From contig JAAXXZ010000011.1 in assembly GCA_013334245.1 (NCBI GenBank), forward strand, positions 1 to 45,526: DNA of 45,526 nt. The letters run 5' to 3'. Origin of the DNA: Candidatus Moraniibacteriota bacterium (GTDB taxonomy: Bacteria > Patescibacteriota > Minisyncoccia > Moranbacterales > UBA1568). Position numbers and translations under genes: made by a program. Positions 6,777 through 14,745 of this stretch are shown here, piece by piece. Positions within the stretch are counted from its first letter, which is position 1. Each line of letters opens with the position of its first letter. The notes under the pieces were generated by a model. That model was not told where the DNA came from. It was given only the letters and a program-made list of their open reading frames with translations, and did not search any database.

Positions 6777-8021
6777 ATGCCGATGTCGAAATCGTTCGAG
6801 GAACGGCTGACGCCGTTACTGCCCGGTATAGTCGCCCAGTTCGGATCGCCCTTTCATCTGTACGATGAGCAGGGGATGCTCGATGCTATCGGAACACTGA
6901 AAAATAACCTGTTCGTGGTTGAGGGTGACCGTAATTTCTACGCGGTGAAGGCGAATCCGAACCTGGCGATTCTGCGACTCATGCTCGCGAACGGATTCGG
7001 ACTGGATTGTTCGTCGCCGTTCGAGCTTTCACTCGCTCAGCGTGCGGGCGCGCCGCCGGAGCGGGTCATGTTCAGCTCGAACGATACGTCGCGCGAATCG
7101 CTACGACTGGCGCTCGAGTACGGATGCATCCTGAATCTCGACGATGTCACACTGATCGAGAAGCTTCCGAAGATGCCCGAGTTGATCTCGTTTCGGTACA
7201 ATCCGGGCGAACTTCGACAGGAAGGAACCAATAGCATCATCGGTGATCCGCCGAACCAGAAGTTCGGGGTGCGTCGCGATCAGATTTCCGATGCCTATCG
7301 GATGGCGCGCGACTCGGGCGCCACGCGGTTCGGCATCCACACGATGTACGCCTCGAACCAACGCGATGCGTCCAACCTTGCCGGGACACTCGAAATGGTA
7401 CTCGAACTGGCCGGAGCGCTCGGCAAGGAACTGGGAATCCGATTCGAGTTCGTGAACGTCGGCGGCGGTCTGGGTATCCCGTACCGACCCGGTGAAGAGC
7501 CGCTCGACGTCGTCCATCTTGGGAAAGAGTATGCGAGACTGTTCGCCGCGTTCGAAACCGAAAACGGGTACCGCCCGAAACTGTATGCCGAATCCGGGCG
7601 TTACCTGGCGGGACCGCACGGCATCATCGTGGGGACGGTGATCAACGTCATGGACAAATATCGGAAGTTCGTCGGGGTGGATTTTTCCGAACTCGCGAAT
7701 ATTCCGCGGGCGGCGATCTATCCCGCGTATCATCATCTTACCGTGTTCGGCAAGGACGATATGTCGACCGGCGAGACCGTTGATGTGGCCGGGCCGCTCT
7801 GCGAGAACTTCCGCCTCGCGAAGGACCGCGTTTTGCCGCATGTGGAAGAAGGCGACTTGATTATCGTGCACGATACCGGCGCGCACGGGGTCGCCATGGC
7901 GTCACAATATAACGGGTGGCCACAGGCACAGCAATTGTTGCTTTGCGCGGACGGGTCGGTCCGCGTCGTCGCCCGCGCGACGTCTTTCGAAGATTATATC
8001 CGTACGCAGATCGAATGCTGA
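6777..8021 (+). CDS. lysA: Diaminopimelate decarboxylase (PLP, fold type III)
   Basis: A 414-residue member of the Orn/Lys/DAP decarboxylase family. LysA converts meso-diaminopimelate to lysine plus CO2. Visible: YAVKANPN with the PLP Lys, GLDCSSPFEL, GIHTMYASNQ, the phosphate-binding VNVGGGLGIPY, LYAESGRYLAGPHG (PLP-contacting Glu and the substrate site), and GPLCENFRLAKD carrying the active-site Cys-Glu. It resembles LysA more than ornithine or carboxynorspermidine decarboxylases, but the substrate is inferred and no other lysine gene is here. It starts 31 bp after rarA. Confidence 0.8.
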   Translation: MPMSKSFEERLTPLLPGIVAQFGSPFHLYDEQGMLDAIGTLKNNLFVVEGDRNFYAVKANPNLAILRLMLANGFGLDCSSPFELSLAQRAGAPPERVMFSSNDTSRESLRLALEYGCILNLDDVTLIEKLPKMPELISFRYNPGELRQEGTNSIIGDPPNQKFGVRRDQISDAYRMARDSGATRFGIHTMYASNQRDASNLAGTLEMVLELAGALGKELGIRFEFVNVGGGLGIPYRPGEEPLDVVHLGKEYARLFAAFETENGYRPKLYAESGRYLAGPHGIIVGTVINVMDKYRKFVGVDFSELANIPRAAIYPAYHHLTVFGKDDMSTGETVDVAGPLCENFRLAKDRVLPHVEEGDLIIVHDTGAHGVAMASQYNGWPQAQQLLLCADGSVRVVARATSFEDYIRTQIEC

Positions 8022-8160
8022 GTCTCCTTGTCCGAATGAGACCGGTGGTCGTTTTGATGCTGTTTCAAAAAACAGTTGACAAATTTCATTTTCGTGTGTT
8101 AGTGTTTTTACAATCAAATGTTCTCGGTTCATCTTATTTAACAATGCAAACTTCAGATAT

Positions 8161-8493
8161 GTGAAACACATCGTTACATGTGCCTTCTGGCTTGCGGTGG
8201 AACAACTTTTCAAGGAAAATCCCGATTTGAAAACCATGTTCTATCAGGCGACAGTCATGAAAAAAGGCATGAAATCGAAATGGCCGCACGTCGATCTCAG
8301 ATACAACTTCGACAAGCGTGAAATTTCCGTTTCGCAGGGGAAGCTTCTCGTGCTCGGCCATTTTACTCCCGGAAAAGACGACTGTTTGTTCTGCTTTTCC
8401 GCGAAGGAGCTGTTGGAAAACGGTTCCCAAGAACATATCTCTTCATTTTTTTGCTGGGCCCCGTATCATATAGCGGAAAACCCGGCATCATAG
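8161..8493 (+). CDS. Hypothetical protein
   Basis: A 110-residue protein with no recognised domain. Many Lys, Phe and His residues; the middle (KWPHVDLRYNFDKREISVS) looks like beta strands, and the C-terminus (FFCWAPYHIAENPAS) is aromatic. The frame opens with a GTG at 8161; the overlapping ATG at 8159 is out of frame and stops at once. A TTGACA at about 8075-8080 may mark a promoter, but the -10 is poor. A terminator follows, so it is probably its own transcript. Confidence 0.45.
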   Translation: MKHIVTCAFWLAVEQLFKENPDLKTMFYQATVMKKGMKSKWPHVDLRYNFDKREISVSQGKLLVLGHFTPGKDDCLFCFSAKELLENGSQEHISSFFCWAPYHIAENPAS

Positions 8494-8506
8494 GATGAAC
8501 GACTTC

Positions 8507-8540
8507 GGCGGCCTGCGCTCCAGGTCGCCGCTATTTTTTT
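8507..8540 (+). terminator. Intrinsic terminator before leucyl aminopeptidase
   Basis: GGCGGCCTG and CAGGTCGCC pair (one G-T) around a short loop, followed after 4 nt by TTTTTTT. It separates the hypothetical gene from the aminopeptidase promoter. Confidence 0.7.
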
Positions 8541-8547
8541 CGTATCA

Positions 8548-8577
8548 TTGCCATGTTTCCGTTTCCGTAGGTACAAT
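8548..8577 (+). promoter_or_regulatory. Promoter of leucyl aminopeptidase
   Basis: TTGCCA (8548-8553), 18-bp spacer, TACAAT (8572-8577). It lies 25 bp before ATG 8603 and downstream of the 8495 start given by the ORF track, which argues that 8495 is not the real start. Confidence 0.6.
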
Positions 8578-8602
8578 GGGCAGGTACCATTATCGAAACG
8601 TT

Positions 8603-9997
8603 ATGAAATTCACCGTGCTTGGGAAGGGGAAAGCCGTACCGGTCGGGGCGGCTCGGATCATTCTTATCGACGGGAAAGACGACGACGTCGTCCGTTTGTC
8701 CGATGGTTCCATCGAGATCGGATTGGCGATCGGTGAGCGAAAGATGATGACACGAAGAAAACTGCTGCTTTTGTCCCGGCGGGCGGTCATGGCGGCCAAG
8801 CTGAGGAAGGTGTCGCGGCTCGTCGTTGATTTCGATGCGTTCCGTTTCCCGCAGCTTTCGATGACTGATGCCGAGATTGCCGAGGCGTTCGCGACCAATG
8901 CCGAGATGGCGGGATATGATCATTCTGAATTCCTTTCCGATGCCAAGGTACGGTTCGGCGAAGTGAAGGAAATCGTTTTCACGAACGCCGATACGAAAGA
9001 GGTGAAGGACGGACTTGTCCGGGGAAAGATCGTCGGTGAAGAAACGAACGCGTGCCGTCGGCTTGCGAACCTGCCGGGAAGCGACGTGGTGCCGAAGACG
9101 CTTTCGGACGAGGCGAGAAAGATCGCGAAGCGGATCGGTGAAAAGGCGAAGGTGAAAGTGCTCGGCGTGCCGGAGATGAAGAAGCTCGGTATGGGCGGCG
9201 TGCTCGGTGTCGGTCAGGGTTCTTCCGAGGAGCCGCGTTTCATCGTGCTCGAATTTGCCGGAGGGAAGAAAGGGGACAAGCCGCTCGTGCTGGTCGGCAA
9301 AGGGGTCACGTTCGATACCGGCGGTCTGAACCTGAAACCGGACGCATCCATTTCCGACGGGATGAACATGGATATGTCGGGGGCGGCGGCGGTGCTGCAT
9401 ACGGTCGCGGCGGCCGCCCGGACCGGTATCAGGCGGAATATCGTGTCGCTTGTGCCGGCGGTCGAGAATATGCCGTCCGGTTCGAGTTATCGTCCCGGCG
9501 ATATTCTGCGTTCCATGTCGGGAAAGACGATCGAAGTGAAGAACACCGACGCGGAAGGGCGGATCATTCTCGCGGACGCACTGACGTATGCGAAGCGATA
9601 CGACCCGGTGATCGTCGTGGATGTGGCGACCTTGACCGGCGCGGCGATGGTCGCGCTCGGGGAGCGGGCCTCGGCGATTTTCACACAGGATGAACAGACG
9701 GAACATCGGTTCAGGGCCTGGGGCGAGGAGAGCGGCGATTTCGTCTGGCCGCTTCCTTTGTGGGAGGAATACGATGCGGAAGTCCAAGGGACATTCGGGG
9801 ATGTGGCAAACCTTGGTCGCGCGCGGTGGGGCGGGGCGATTACCGCGGCCGCGTTTCTGAAACAGTTCGCGGACGGATACCCATGGGTGCATATCGATAT
9901 GGCGCCGCGTATGACGGCGGTCGAAGACGAATTTCTTGCCAAAGGTGCGGCCGGCGCCCCGGTACGACTTTTGGTGCGCATGCTGCGAGAATTCTAA
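8603..9997 (+). CDS. pepA: Leucyl (cytosol) aminopeptidase, M17 family
   Basis: A 464-residue di-zinc aminopeptidase that removes N-terminal residues from peptides. The catalytic domain is unmistakable: VGKGVTFDTGGLNLKP (metal-binding Lys and Asp), DGMNMDMSGAAAVL (Asp ligand), and NTDAEGRIILADAL (the M17 signature with Asp, Glu and the bicarbonate-binding Arg). The N-terminal macro-like domain is residues 1 to about 160. I moved the start from 8495 to 8603: the 36 extra residues overlap a terminator and a promoter. In E. coli PepA also binds DNA; nothing here shows that role. Confidence 0.92.
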   Translation: MKFTVLGKGKAVPVGAARIILIDGKDDDVVRLSDGSIEIGLAIGERKMMTRRKLLLLSRRAVMAAKLRKVSRLVVDFDAFRFPQLSMTDAEIAEAFATNAEMAGYDHSEFLSDAKVRFGEVKEIVFTNADTKEVKDGLVRGKIVGEETNACRRLANLPGSDVVPKTLSDEARKIAKRIGEKAKVKVLGVPEMKKLGMGGVLGVGQGSSEEPRFIVLEFAGGKKGDKPLVLVGKGVTFDTGGLNLKPDASISDGMNMDMSGAAAVLHTVAAAARTGIRRNIVSLVPAVENMPSGSSYRPGDILRSMSGKTIEVKNTDAEGRIILADALTYAKRYDPVIVVDVATLTGAAMVALGERASAIFTQDEQTEHRFRAWGEESGDFVWPLPLWEEYDAEVQGTFGDVANLGRARWGGAITAAAFLKQFADGYPWVHIDMAPRMTAVEDEFLAKGAAGAPVRLLVRMLREF

Positions 9998-10012
9998 TCC
10001 GTCATCACCGTC

Positions 10013-10720
10013 ATGTCTTCGACGGCAATTATAAAACGGTTGAAGTCACTCGGAACGCCGGACAAGGCGGAGCTCTTGTCGGGATTTTTCAAGACGGGCA
10101 AAGGACAGTACGGCGAAGGGGACCGGTTTCTCGGCGTCGTCATGCCGGAACAGCGGAAGATCGCGAAGGAATTCCGGGATCTTGCGTTTTCGGAAATCGA
10201 AAAACTCCTGTCGAGTCCGTACCACGAAGCTCGGATGACGGGGCTTCTCATCCTGACGTACGCGTATGAACGGGCCGACTCGAACGCGCGGGCAACGATA
10301 TACGATTTCCTGTTCGCGCACCGCGGTGCGATGAACAACTGGGACCTCGTCGATGTGATCGTTCCGAAGATCATCGGTGATCATTTGCTGACGCGACGAA
10401 GCGGGCGGAGCGTCCTTCGGAAACTTTCGAAGTCGGATAATCTGTGGGAGCGGCGTATCTCCATCATTTCGACGGCGGCATTCATCCGTGCGGACGAATT
10501 CGATGATACGCTTTCGATATGCGAGACGTTGCTCGGCGACAGACATGACCTGATCCATAAGGCGACCGGCTGGATGCTTCGGGAGGTCGGGAAGCGTGAC
10601 GAGTCGGTACTGCGAACATTCCTGGATGCGCATGTCAAACGTATGCCGCGCACGATGCTCCGGTATACGATCGAACGGTTTTCGGAAGTGGATCGAAGGC
10701 ACTATCTGGCCATTCGGTAA
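10013..10720 (+). CDS. DNA alkylation repair protein, AlkD-like
   Basis: A 235-residue all-alpha protein of the AlkD/AlkC HEAT-like repeat family, which includes glycosylases for N3- and N7-alkylated purines. Family features seen: LSSPYHEARMTGLLIL, the NNWDLVDV motif containing the Trp and the catalytic-region Asp, LWERRISIISTAAFIR, and DLIHKATGWMLREVGK. It lies 15 bp downstream of the aminopeptidase gene, probably in one transcript that ends at the terminator at 10746. Glycosylase activity is inferred from family. Confidence 0.82.
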   Translation: MSSTAIIKRLKSLGTPDKAELLSGFFKTGKGQYGEGDRFLGVVMPEQRKIAKEFRDLAFSEIEKLLSSPYHEARMTGLLILTYAYERADSNARATIYDFLFAHRGAMNNWDLVDVIVPKIIGDHLLTRRSGRSVLRKLSKSDNLWERRISIISTAAFIRADEFDDTLSICETLLGDRHDLIHKATGWMLREVGKRDESVLRTFLDAHVKRMPRTMLRYTIERFSEVDRRHYLAIR

Positions 10721-10745
10721 TCTGCCTGTTTCAGAGCGGAATGGG

Positions 10746-10767
10746 ACGGCTTTTATAAGCCGTTTTT
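10746..10767 (+). terminator. Intrinsic terminator after the AlkD-like gene
   Basis: ACGGCTT and AAGCCGT form a 7-bp stem with a TTAT loop, followed by TTTTTGTTTT. Confidence 0.8.
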
Positions 10768-10807
10768 TGTTTTATTCAAGCGATTTCGCGTGAAGTCACC
10801 CGGAGTG

Positions 10808-10837
10808 TTGACACGGTATGGATGAGTGGAGTAGAAT
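10808..10837 (+). promoter_or_regulatory. Promoter of the mraZ division/cell-wall cluster
   Basis: TTGACA (10808-10813), 18-bp spacer, TAGAAT (10832-10837), 40 bp before the mraZ ATG. It follows directly after the previous terminator. Confidence 0.7.
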
Positions 10838-10857
10838 GGCATCGAAGTGCCAATAAG

Positions 10858-10872
10858 TGGGGAATTGTGGTG
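10858..10872 (+). promoter_or_regulatory. MraZ-binding box (two TGGNG repeats)
   Basis: TGGGG, 5 nt, TGGTG: two direct repeats with a 10-bp period, just after the predicted transcription start and before the mraZ ATG. MraZ is known to bind TGGGN repeats with 5-bp spacers in front of its own gene. The position fits autoregulation of the cluster. Confidence 0.55.
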
Positions 10873-10877
10873 AGCCT

Positions 10878-11312
10878 ATGTTCATCGGTGAATACTCACA
10901 TAGCATCGATCCGAAACGGCGTCTCGCGCTGCCATCGAAGTTCCGCGGGGAGCTTGGCAGTCGGGTGGTCGTGACCCGCGGTTTGGACCGTTCGCTCTTC
11001 GTGTACCCGATGAAGGTGTGGGAGGAACTGGCGGAGAAACTCGGTACGATGCCGGTGGGCGAGGCGGGAACGCGCAGTTTCATCCGTTTGCAGCTCGCGG
11101 GTGCGACGGACGTGGAGCTTGACAGCCAGGGTCGCGTACTCATCCCGGACTATCTCAAGGAATACGCGGGACTCGGTAAGAATGTGGTCGTGGTCGGGTT
11201 GTTCAATCGTCTCGAGATCTGGGGAGAGGATACGTGGAAGACGTACAAGGCGGAGGCGGAGAAGAACACGGACGGGATCGCGGAAGAACTTGGGAAGCTC
11301 GGAGTTTACTAA
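10878..11312 (+). CDS. mraZ: MraZ, transcriptional regulator of the dcw cluster
   Basis: A 144-residue MraZ with two AbrB-like swapped-hairpin repeats. The first begins MFIGEYSHSIDPKRRLALPSKFR and the second VELDSQGRVLIPDYLKEYAGL; both hold the DxKGR-like core. It binds DNA as a ring-shaped oligomer and controls the division/cell-wall genes. The ORF track's start 21 bp upstream runs through the TGGNG box; ATG 10878 gives the family-typical N-terminus. The following rsmH, ftsL, ftsI and murF genes match the canonical dcw order, but mraY, murD, ftsW, murG, ftsQ, ftsA and ftsZ are not here. Confidence 0.93.
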   Translation: MFIGEYSHSIDPKRRLALPSKFRGELGSRVVVTRGLDRSLFVYPMKVWEELAEKLGTMPVGEAGTRSFIRLQLAGATDVELDSQGRVLIPDYLKEYAGLGKNVVVVGLFNRLEIWGEDTWKTYKAEAEKNTDGIAEELGKLGVY

Positions 11313-11313
11313 T

Positions 11314-11395
11314 AACTGACAACATACAACTGACAACTTACAACATTGAATGGATTTCTGGTTGTGAGTGGTGAGTTGTCGGTTGTGGGTTGAGG
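11314..11395. repeat. Heptamer array, two inverted arms, between mraZ and rsmH
   Basis: Five left units at exact 7-nt steps (AACTGAC, AACATAC, AACTGAC, AACTTAC, AACATTG; 11314-11348), a 12-nt middle, then five right units (GTTGTGA, GTGGTGA, GTTGTCG, GTTGTGG, GTTGAGG; 11361-11395). The right units are near the reverse complement of the left, so the RNA can fold into a long imperfect hairpin ending 2 nt before the rsmH ATG. Confidence 0.8.
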
Positions 11396-11397
11396 TT

Positions 11398-12357
11398 ATG
11401 ACGAGACACATTCCAGTGCTCCTGGACGAGGCTATCGAAGCGATGGACCTTCAAAAGGGCGACACGGCGGTGGACGCGACCCTCGGCGGCGGTGGGCATA
11501 CGAGAGCCATACTCTCGCACGTGCTCCCCGGTGGGAGGGTGGTCGCGTTCGACGCCGATGAGAGGGCGATCGGGCGTTTCCGGCGCTCCGCGGAAGCGGA
11601 TGCCGGATTGCGGGAAGCGATGGAGAAGGGATCGCTTACCGTGGTCGGGGAGAATTTTTCCCGGATCGCGGAAACGCTTCGATTTCTCGGGATAGAAACG
11701 GTGGACGCGATACTCGCGGACTTCGGGTTCTCGTCGGACCAGATCGACGATGCGGAACGAGGGTTCTCGTTCCGTGCCGACGGACCGCTCGACATGCGGC
11801 TTGACGGACGGACGGAGCGGACCGCGGCCGATATCGTGAACGGTTGGGATGACGAGGCGCTCGCGAAGCTCTTCCGTGAATACGGCGACGAGCCGAAGGC
11901 ATGGAAGATCGCGCAGGCGATCGTCGCGAGACGGGGTGAGAAGCCTTTCACCCGGACGGCGGAGCTTGCGGAGACCGTATCCGGATGCTTCTCGGACGTG
12001 GAACGCAGGAAGATGGGAATACATCCGGCGACGAAGGTGTTTCAGGCGATACGTATAGAGGTGAACGGGGAATTGTCCGCCATCGGGACGTTCCTGCGGG
12101 AGGGCATCTCCGTACTGGGCAAAGGGGGGAGGATCGCGGTCATCACGTTCCATTCCGGCGAAGACGCTCTCGTGAAGAGGATGTTCGCCGAGATGTCTCG
12201 TGGGTGTGTCTGCCCGGCCGAGTTTCCGAAGTGCGTCTGTGGGCGGAAGGCCGTCATACGGACACTCTCTCCGAAATTCATCGTTCCGAGCGCGAAAGAA
12301 ATCAGCGAAAACCCGCGGTCGCGGAGCGCGAAGCTTCGGGTCGCCGAGAAAGTTTGA
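11398..12357 (+). CDS. rsmH: 16S rRNA (cytosine-1402 N4) methyltransferase
   Basis: A 319-residue RsmH (MraW). It methylates N4 of C1402 in the 16S rRNA P-site using S-adenosylmethionine. Features: MTRHIPVLLDEAIEAM at the N-terminus, DATLGGGGHTRAIL (SAM motif I), VVAFDADERAI, ADFGFSSDQIDDAERGFSF (motif with the substrate-contacting Asp), KVFQAIRIEVNGEL, and GGRIAVITFHSGEDALVK. Length is usual. ATG 11398 directly follows the heptamer array; the ORF track's start at 11368 would run through the array and is rejected. It is the second gene of the dcw cluster. Confidence 0.95.
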   Translation: MTRHIPVLLDEAIEAMDLQKGDTAVDATLGGGGHTRAILSHVLPGGRVVAFDADERAIGRFRRSAEADAGLREAMEKGSLTVVGENFSRIAETLRFLGIETVDAILADFGFSSDQIDDAERGFSFRADGPLDMRLDGRTERTAADIVNGWDDEALAKLFREYGDEPKAWKIAQAIVARRGEKPFTRTAELAETVSGCFSDVERRKMGIHPATKVFQAIRIEVNGELSAIGTFLREGISVLGKGGRIAVITFHSGEDALVKRMFAEMSRGCVCPAEFPKCVCGRKAVIRTLSPKFIVPSAKEISENPRSRSAKLRVAEKV

Positions 12358-12362
12358 AATCC

Positions 12363-12451
12363 GACTGACAACGAATAACTGACGACTTACAACACAGGCG
12401 GGATCTCGTTCTCGATGTTGCGGGTTATCAGTTGTGAGTTGTCGGTCAAAA
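12363..12451. repeat. Heptamer array, two inverted arms, between rsmH and ftsL
   Basis: Left units at 7-nt steps (GACTGAC, AACGAAT, AACTGAC, GACTTAC, AACACAG; 12363-12397), a 19-nt middle, then right units (GTTGCGG, GTTATCA, GTTGTGA, GTTGTCG, GTCAAAA; 12417-12451). It is the same design and the same unit family as the array before rsmH, so rsmH is bracketed by two such elements. Confidence 0.78.
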
Positions 12452-12480
12452 AAATAAACACAAACAGGGGGCGAAACGAT

Positions 12481-12822
12481 ATGTCTAAAGATTACGGAGT
12501 TCAGAAACAGCATGGTTCACGCGGAAAGACGCGTTTTTTCGCGGGCTCGGTGCATCCCGTGGCGCTTGCAGGATTGTTCGTTTTCTTCCTGTCGAGTATT
12601 GCCTACGTGTACGCGCTCAATCTTGGAGCGGTGCAGGGGTACGAGGCGCGGAAAGTCGAATCGGATATCGCCACACTCAAGGAGGAGAACCGCAAGTTGA
12701 AGATATCGGAGGCGCAGGCCCTTTCGCTTTCGCGTATCGAGGAGGCCGCGAAGGGGAGAGAGATGGATCGGACCGCGGAGATACGGACGATCGGCGGACG
12801 CGGAGCGGTCGCTCTCCGATAG
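12481..12822 (+). CDS. ftsL: FtsL/DivIC-like division protein
   Basis: A 113-residue bitopic membrane protein by position and shape: a short charged N-terminus (1-21), one membrane helix (about 25-45, VALAGLFVFFLSSIAYVYAL), then a coiled-coil-prone segment (about 52-85, with LKEENRKLKISEAQALS). FtsL scaffolds the septal synthase with FtsB/DivIC and FtsQ. Sequence similarity in this family is low, so the call rests on its place between rsmH and ftsI and on the topology. GGGGGCG about 8 nt before the ATG may act as a ribosome site; the track's earlier start is inside the heptamer array. Confidence 0.7.
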   Translation: MSKDYGVQKQHGSRGKTRFFAGSVHPVALAGLFVFFLSSIAYVYALNLGAVQGYEARKVESDIATLKEENRKLKISEAQALSLSRIEEAAKGREMDRTAEIRTIGGRGAVALR

Positions 12823-12877
12823 GAAACACTGACGGGGAGGTGCCGGTTTCCGCACCTGGAAGCATGTCCGCATACGT

Positions 12878-14662
12878 ATGGTGAAAAGAAAAACGAATCC
12901 GGCTTCGGGAGCGGAACGGTCGGGGCGGATGGCGCCGCCGGCTTCGGGAAGGGTGAGAGCCCTTCTTTTTTTCGTGTTCGTCGTCGGCATCTTGATCATG
13001 ACGCGTCTTTTCGTCCTTCAGTTCGTCGGCGCGGACAAGTGGAGGGCCTTGGCGGAAAATCAGCAATCGGTTTCCGCCGAACTCGTTCCGGACCGTGGCG
13101 AACTCTATTTCCGCGAAGGGGAGGCGATGTATCCCGCTGCCGTGAATCGCGAATACCCGTTGCTCTATCTGGTTCCCGGAGAAATCGAGAACGTCGCCGC
13201 GACTGCGGAAGCGCTTTCCGGAGCCGTCGGTATCCCGTCGTCGGATATCCGTGAAAAGTGCCAGAACCTCGACAACCGTTTCGCGCCGATCAAGAAAAAA
13301 CTTACCGATGACGAGGCTTCACGCGTCGCCGAGCTCGGACTCAAGGGAGTGTATCTTCGGAAAGAGAAGGTGCGGTATTATCCTGGCGGAAGTCTTGCCG
13401 GGCAGGTGGTCGGATTCGTGAGTCCGGGAGATCCCGGTAAGGGAGACAAAGGGCGGTATGGGCTCGAGTCGTGGCTCGACGATCTGTTGCGCGGCAAACC
13501 CGGAATGGTGGAGCAGAAGCGTGACGCCGGCGGTCGTTGGATCTCTACGGACGATCGGGTCATGATACCGGCAGAAGAGGGGCCCGACGTCGTGTTGACC
13601 ATCGATCACGTCATACAACACGAGGCCGAGGAGATATTGCGCGACTCGGTCGAGAAGTACGCGGGGGACGGCGGAAGTATCGTCGTCATGGAGCCGTCGA
13701 CGGGAAGGATCCTGGCGATGGCGTCCGATCCGTCGTTCGATCCGAACGAATACGGCAAAACGGAAGACTATGCCCGTTTCCTGAACCCGACCGTGAGCAT
13801 GACCTATGAGCCGGGATCGACGATGAAGCCGATCACCATGGCGATCGGTATCGACGAAGGAAAGGTCGAACCCGATACCGCCTTCTTCGATCCCGGGTCC
13901 GTGAGCATTTCCGGGTATACGCTGAAGAACGCCGAGGGAAAGACGTATGGCAAGACCGACATGTACGGGGTGCTCGACAATTCCATCAATACGGGAGTCA
14001 TCCATGTGGAGAGCCTGGTGGGGAATGCCCGTTTCGCGGATCGGATGTCCCAGTTTGGTTTCGGTCAGAAGACCGGTATCGATTTGCCTGCGGAGCTTGG
14101 GGGGAATATGCGGAATCTTTCGGATATCCGGCGCGATATCCAGTTCTATACCGCCTCGTTCGGTCAGGGAATCACGACGACGCCGCTTCAACTGATTGAC
14201 GCGTATGGGGCGCTTGCGAACAAGGGTGTTCTCATGAAGCCGCGGATCGTGGAGAAGTACGTGTACGGTGACGGCCGGGAAGAAGTCGTGGAGCCGGAAG
14301 AGGTGCGGCCCGTGGTAAGTTCGGAAACGGCCGAGAAAATGGGAAAGATGCTCGAAGATGTCGTTTTGCGCGGACATGGAAAACGTGCGGCGGTGCCGGG
14401 ATATCGGGTCGGCGGGAAAACGGGAACGGCACAGGTCGCGAAGGAGGGGGGAGGTGGATATGAGGACGGACTGTCCATCGGGTCATTCGTCGGATATGCG
14501 CCGATCGGCGATCCGAAGTTTGTCGTGCTGACCAAAGTCGACAATCCGAAAAATGTGGAATGGGCTGAATCGAGTGCTGCGCCGATGTTCGGGTCGATGA
14601 TGAAGTTCCTCCTGTCCTATGCCAAAGTCGAACCTACGGAGCTGATTCCGGCCCAGAAATGA
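12878..14662 (+). CDS. ftsI: Penicillin-binding protein 2/FtsI-type peptidoglycan transpeptidase
   Basis: A 594-residue class B penicillin-binding protein that crosslinks peptidoglycan at the septum. It has a cytoplasmic N-terminus, one membrane helix (about residues 28-50), a dimerisation/pedestal domain (about 55-230) and a transpeptidase domain. The active site is complete: S314-T-M-K317 (SxxK), S369-I-N371 (SxN) and K514-T-G-T517. No PASTA domains. It follows ftsL by 55 bp. The identity as the division enzyme, not an elongation PBP2, rests on the dcw position. Confidence 0.92.
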   Translation: MVKRKTNPASGAERSGRMAPPASGRVRALLFFVFVVGILIMTRLFVLQFVGADKWRALAENQQSVSAELVPDRGELYFREGEAMYPAAVNREYPLLYLVPGEIENVAATAEALSGAVGIPSSDIREKCQNLDNRFAPIKKKLTDDEASRVAELGLKGVYLRKEKVRYYPGGSLAGQVVGFVSPGDPGKGDKGRYGLESWLDDLLRGKPGMVEQKRDAGGRWISTDDRVMIPAEEGPDVVLTIDHVIQHEAEEILRDSVEKYAGDGGSIVVMEPSTGRILAMASDPSFDPNEYGKTEDYARFLNPTVSMTYEPGSTMKPITMAIGIDEGKVEPDTAFFDPGSVSISGYTLKNAEGKTYGKTDMYGVLDNSINTGVIHVESLVGNARFADRMSQFGFGQKTGIDLPAELGGNMRNLSDIRRDIQFYTASFGQGITTTPLQLIDAYGALANKGVLMKPRIVEKYVYGDGREEVVEPEEVRPVVSSETAEKMGKMLEDVVLRGHGKRAAVPGYRVGGKTGTAQVAKEGGGGYEDGLSIGSFVGYAPIGDPKFVVLTKVDNPKNVEWAESSAAPMFGSMMKFLLSYAKVEPTELIPAQK

Positions 14663-14733
14663 TTTCACCGGAATAATTTCCCTTATATGAGCCAGAATAT
14701 GTAAGGATTGTCGATTTCAGCTGAAAATGAGGA

Positions 14734-14739
14734 TATACT
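14734..14739 (+). promoter_or_regulatory. Promoter -10 box almost touching the murF start
   Basis: TATACT ends 6 bp before ATG 14746 and 12 bp before ATG 14752. Transcription would start at or within a few bases of the start codon, so the mRNA would be leaderless or nearly so. No -35 box is evident. Confidence 0.45.
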
Positions 14740-14745
14740 GTGTGA

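Noticed and set aside
8022-8160. Small hairpin CTGTTTCAAAAAACAG near 8058-8073 as a terminator of lysA
   Set aside because: The stem is 6 bp of mostly A-T pairs and is not followed by a T run.
8495-8602. 36-residue N-terminal extension of leucyl aminopeptidase
   Set aside because: It covers an intrinsic terminator and the gene's own promoter; ATG 8603 gives the normal start.
11314-12451. CRISPR array as an explanation of the repeats near rsmH
   Set aside because: The units are 7 nt, contiguous and without spacers, and no cas gene is present.
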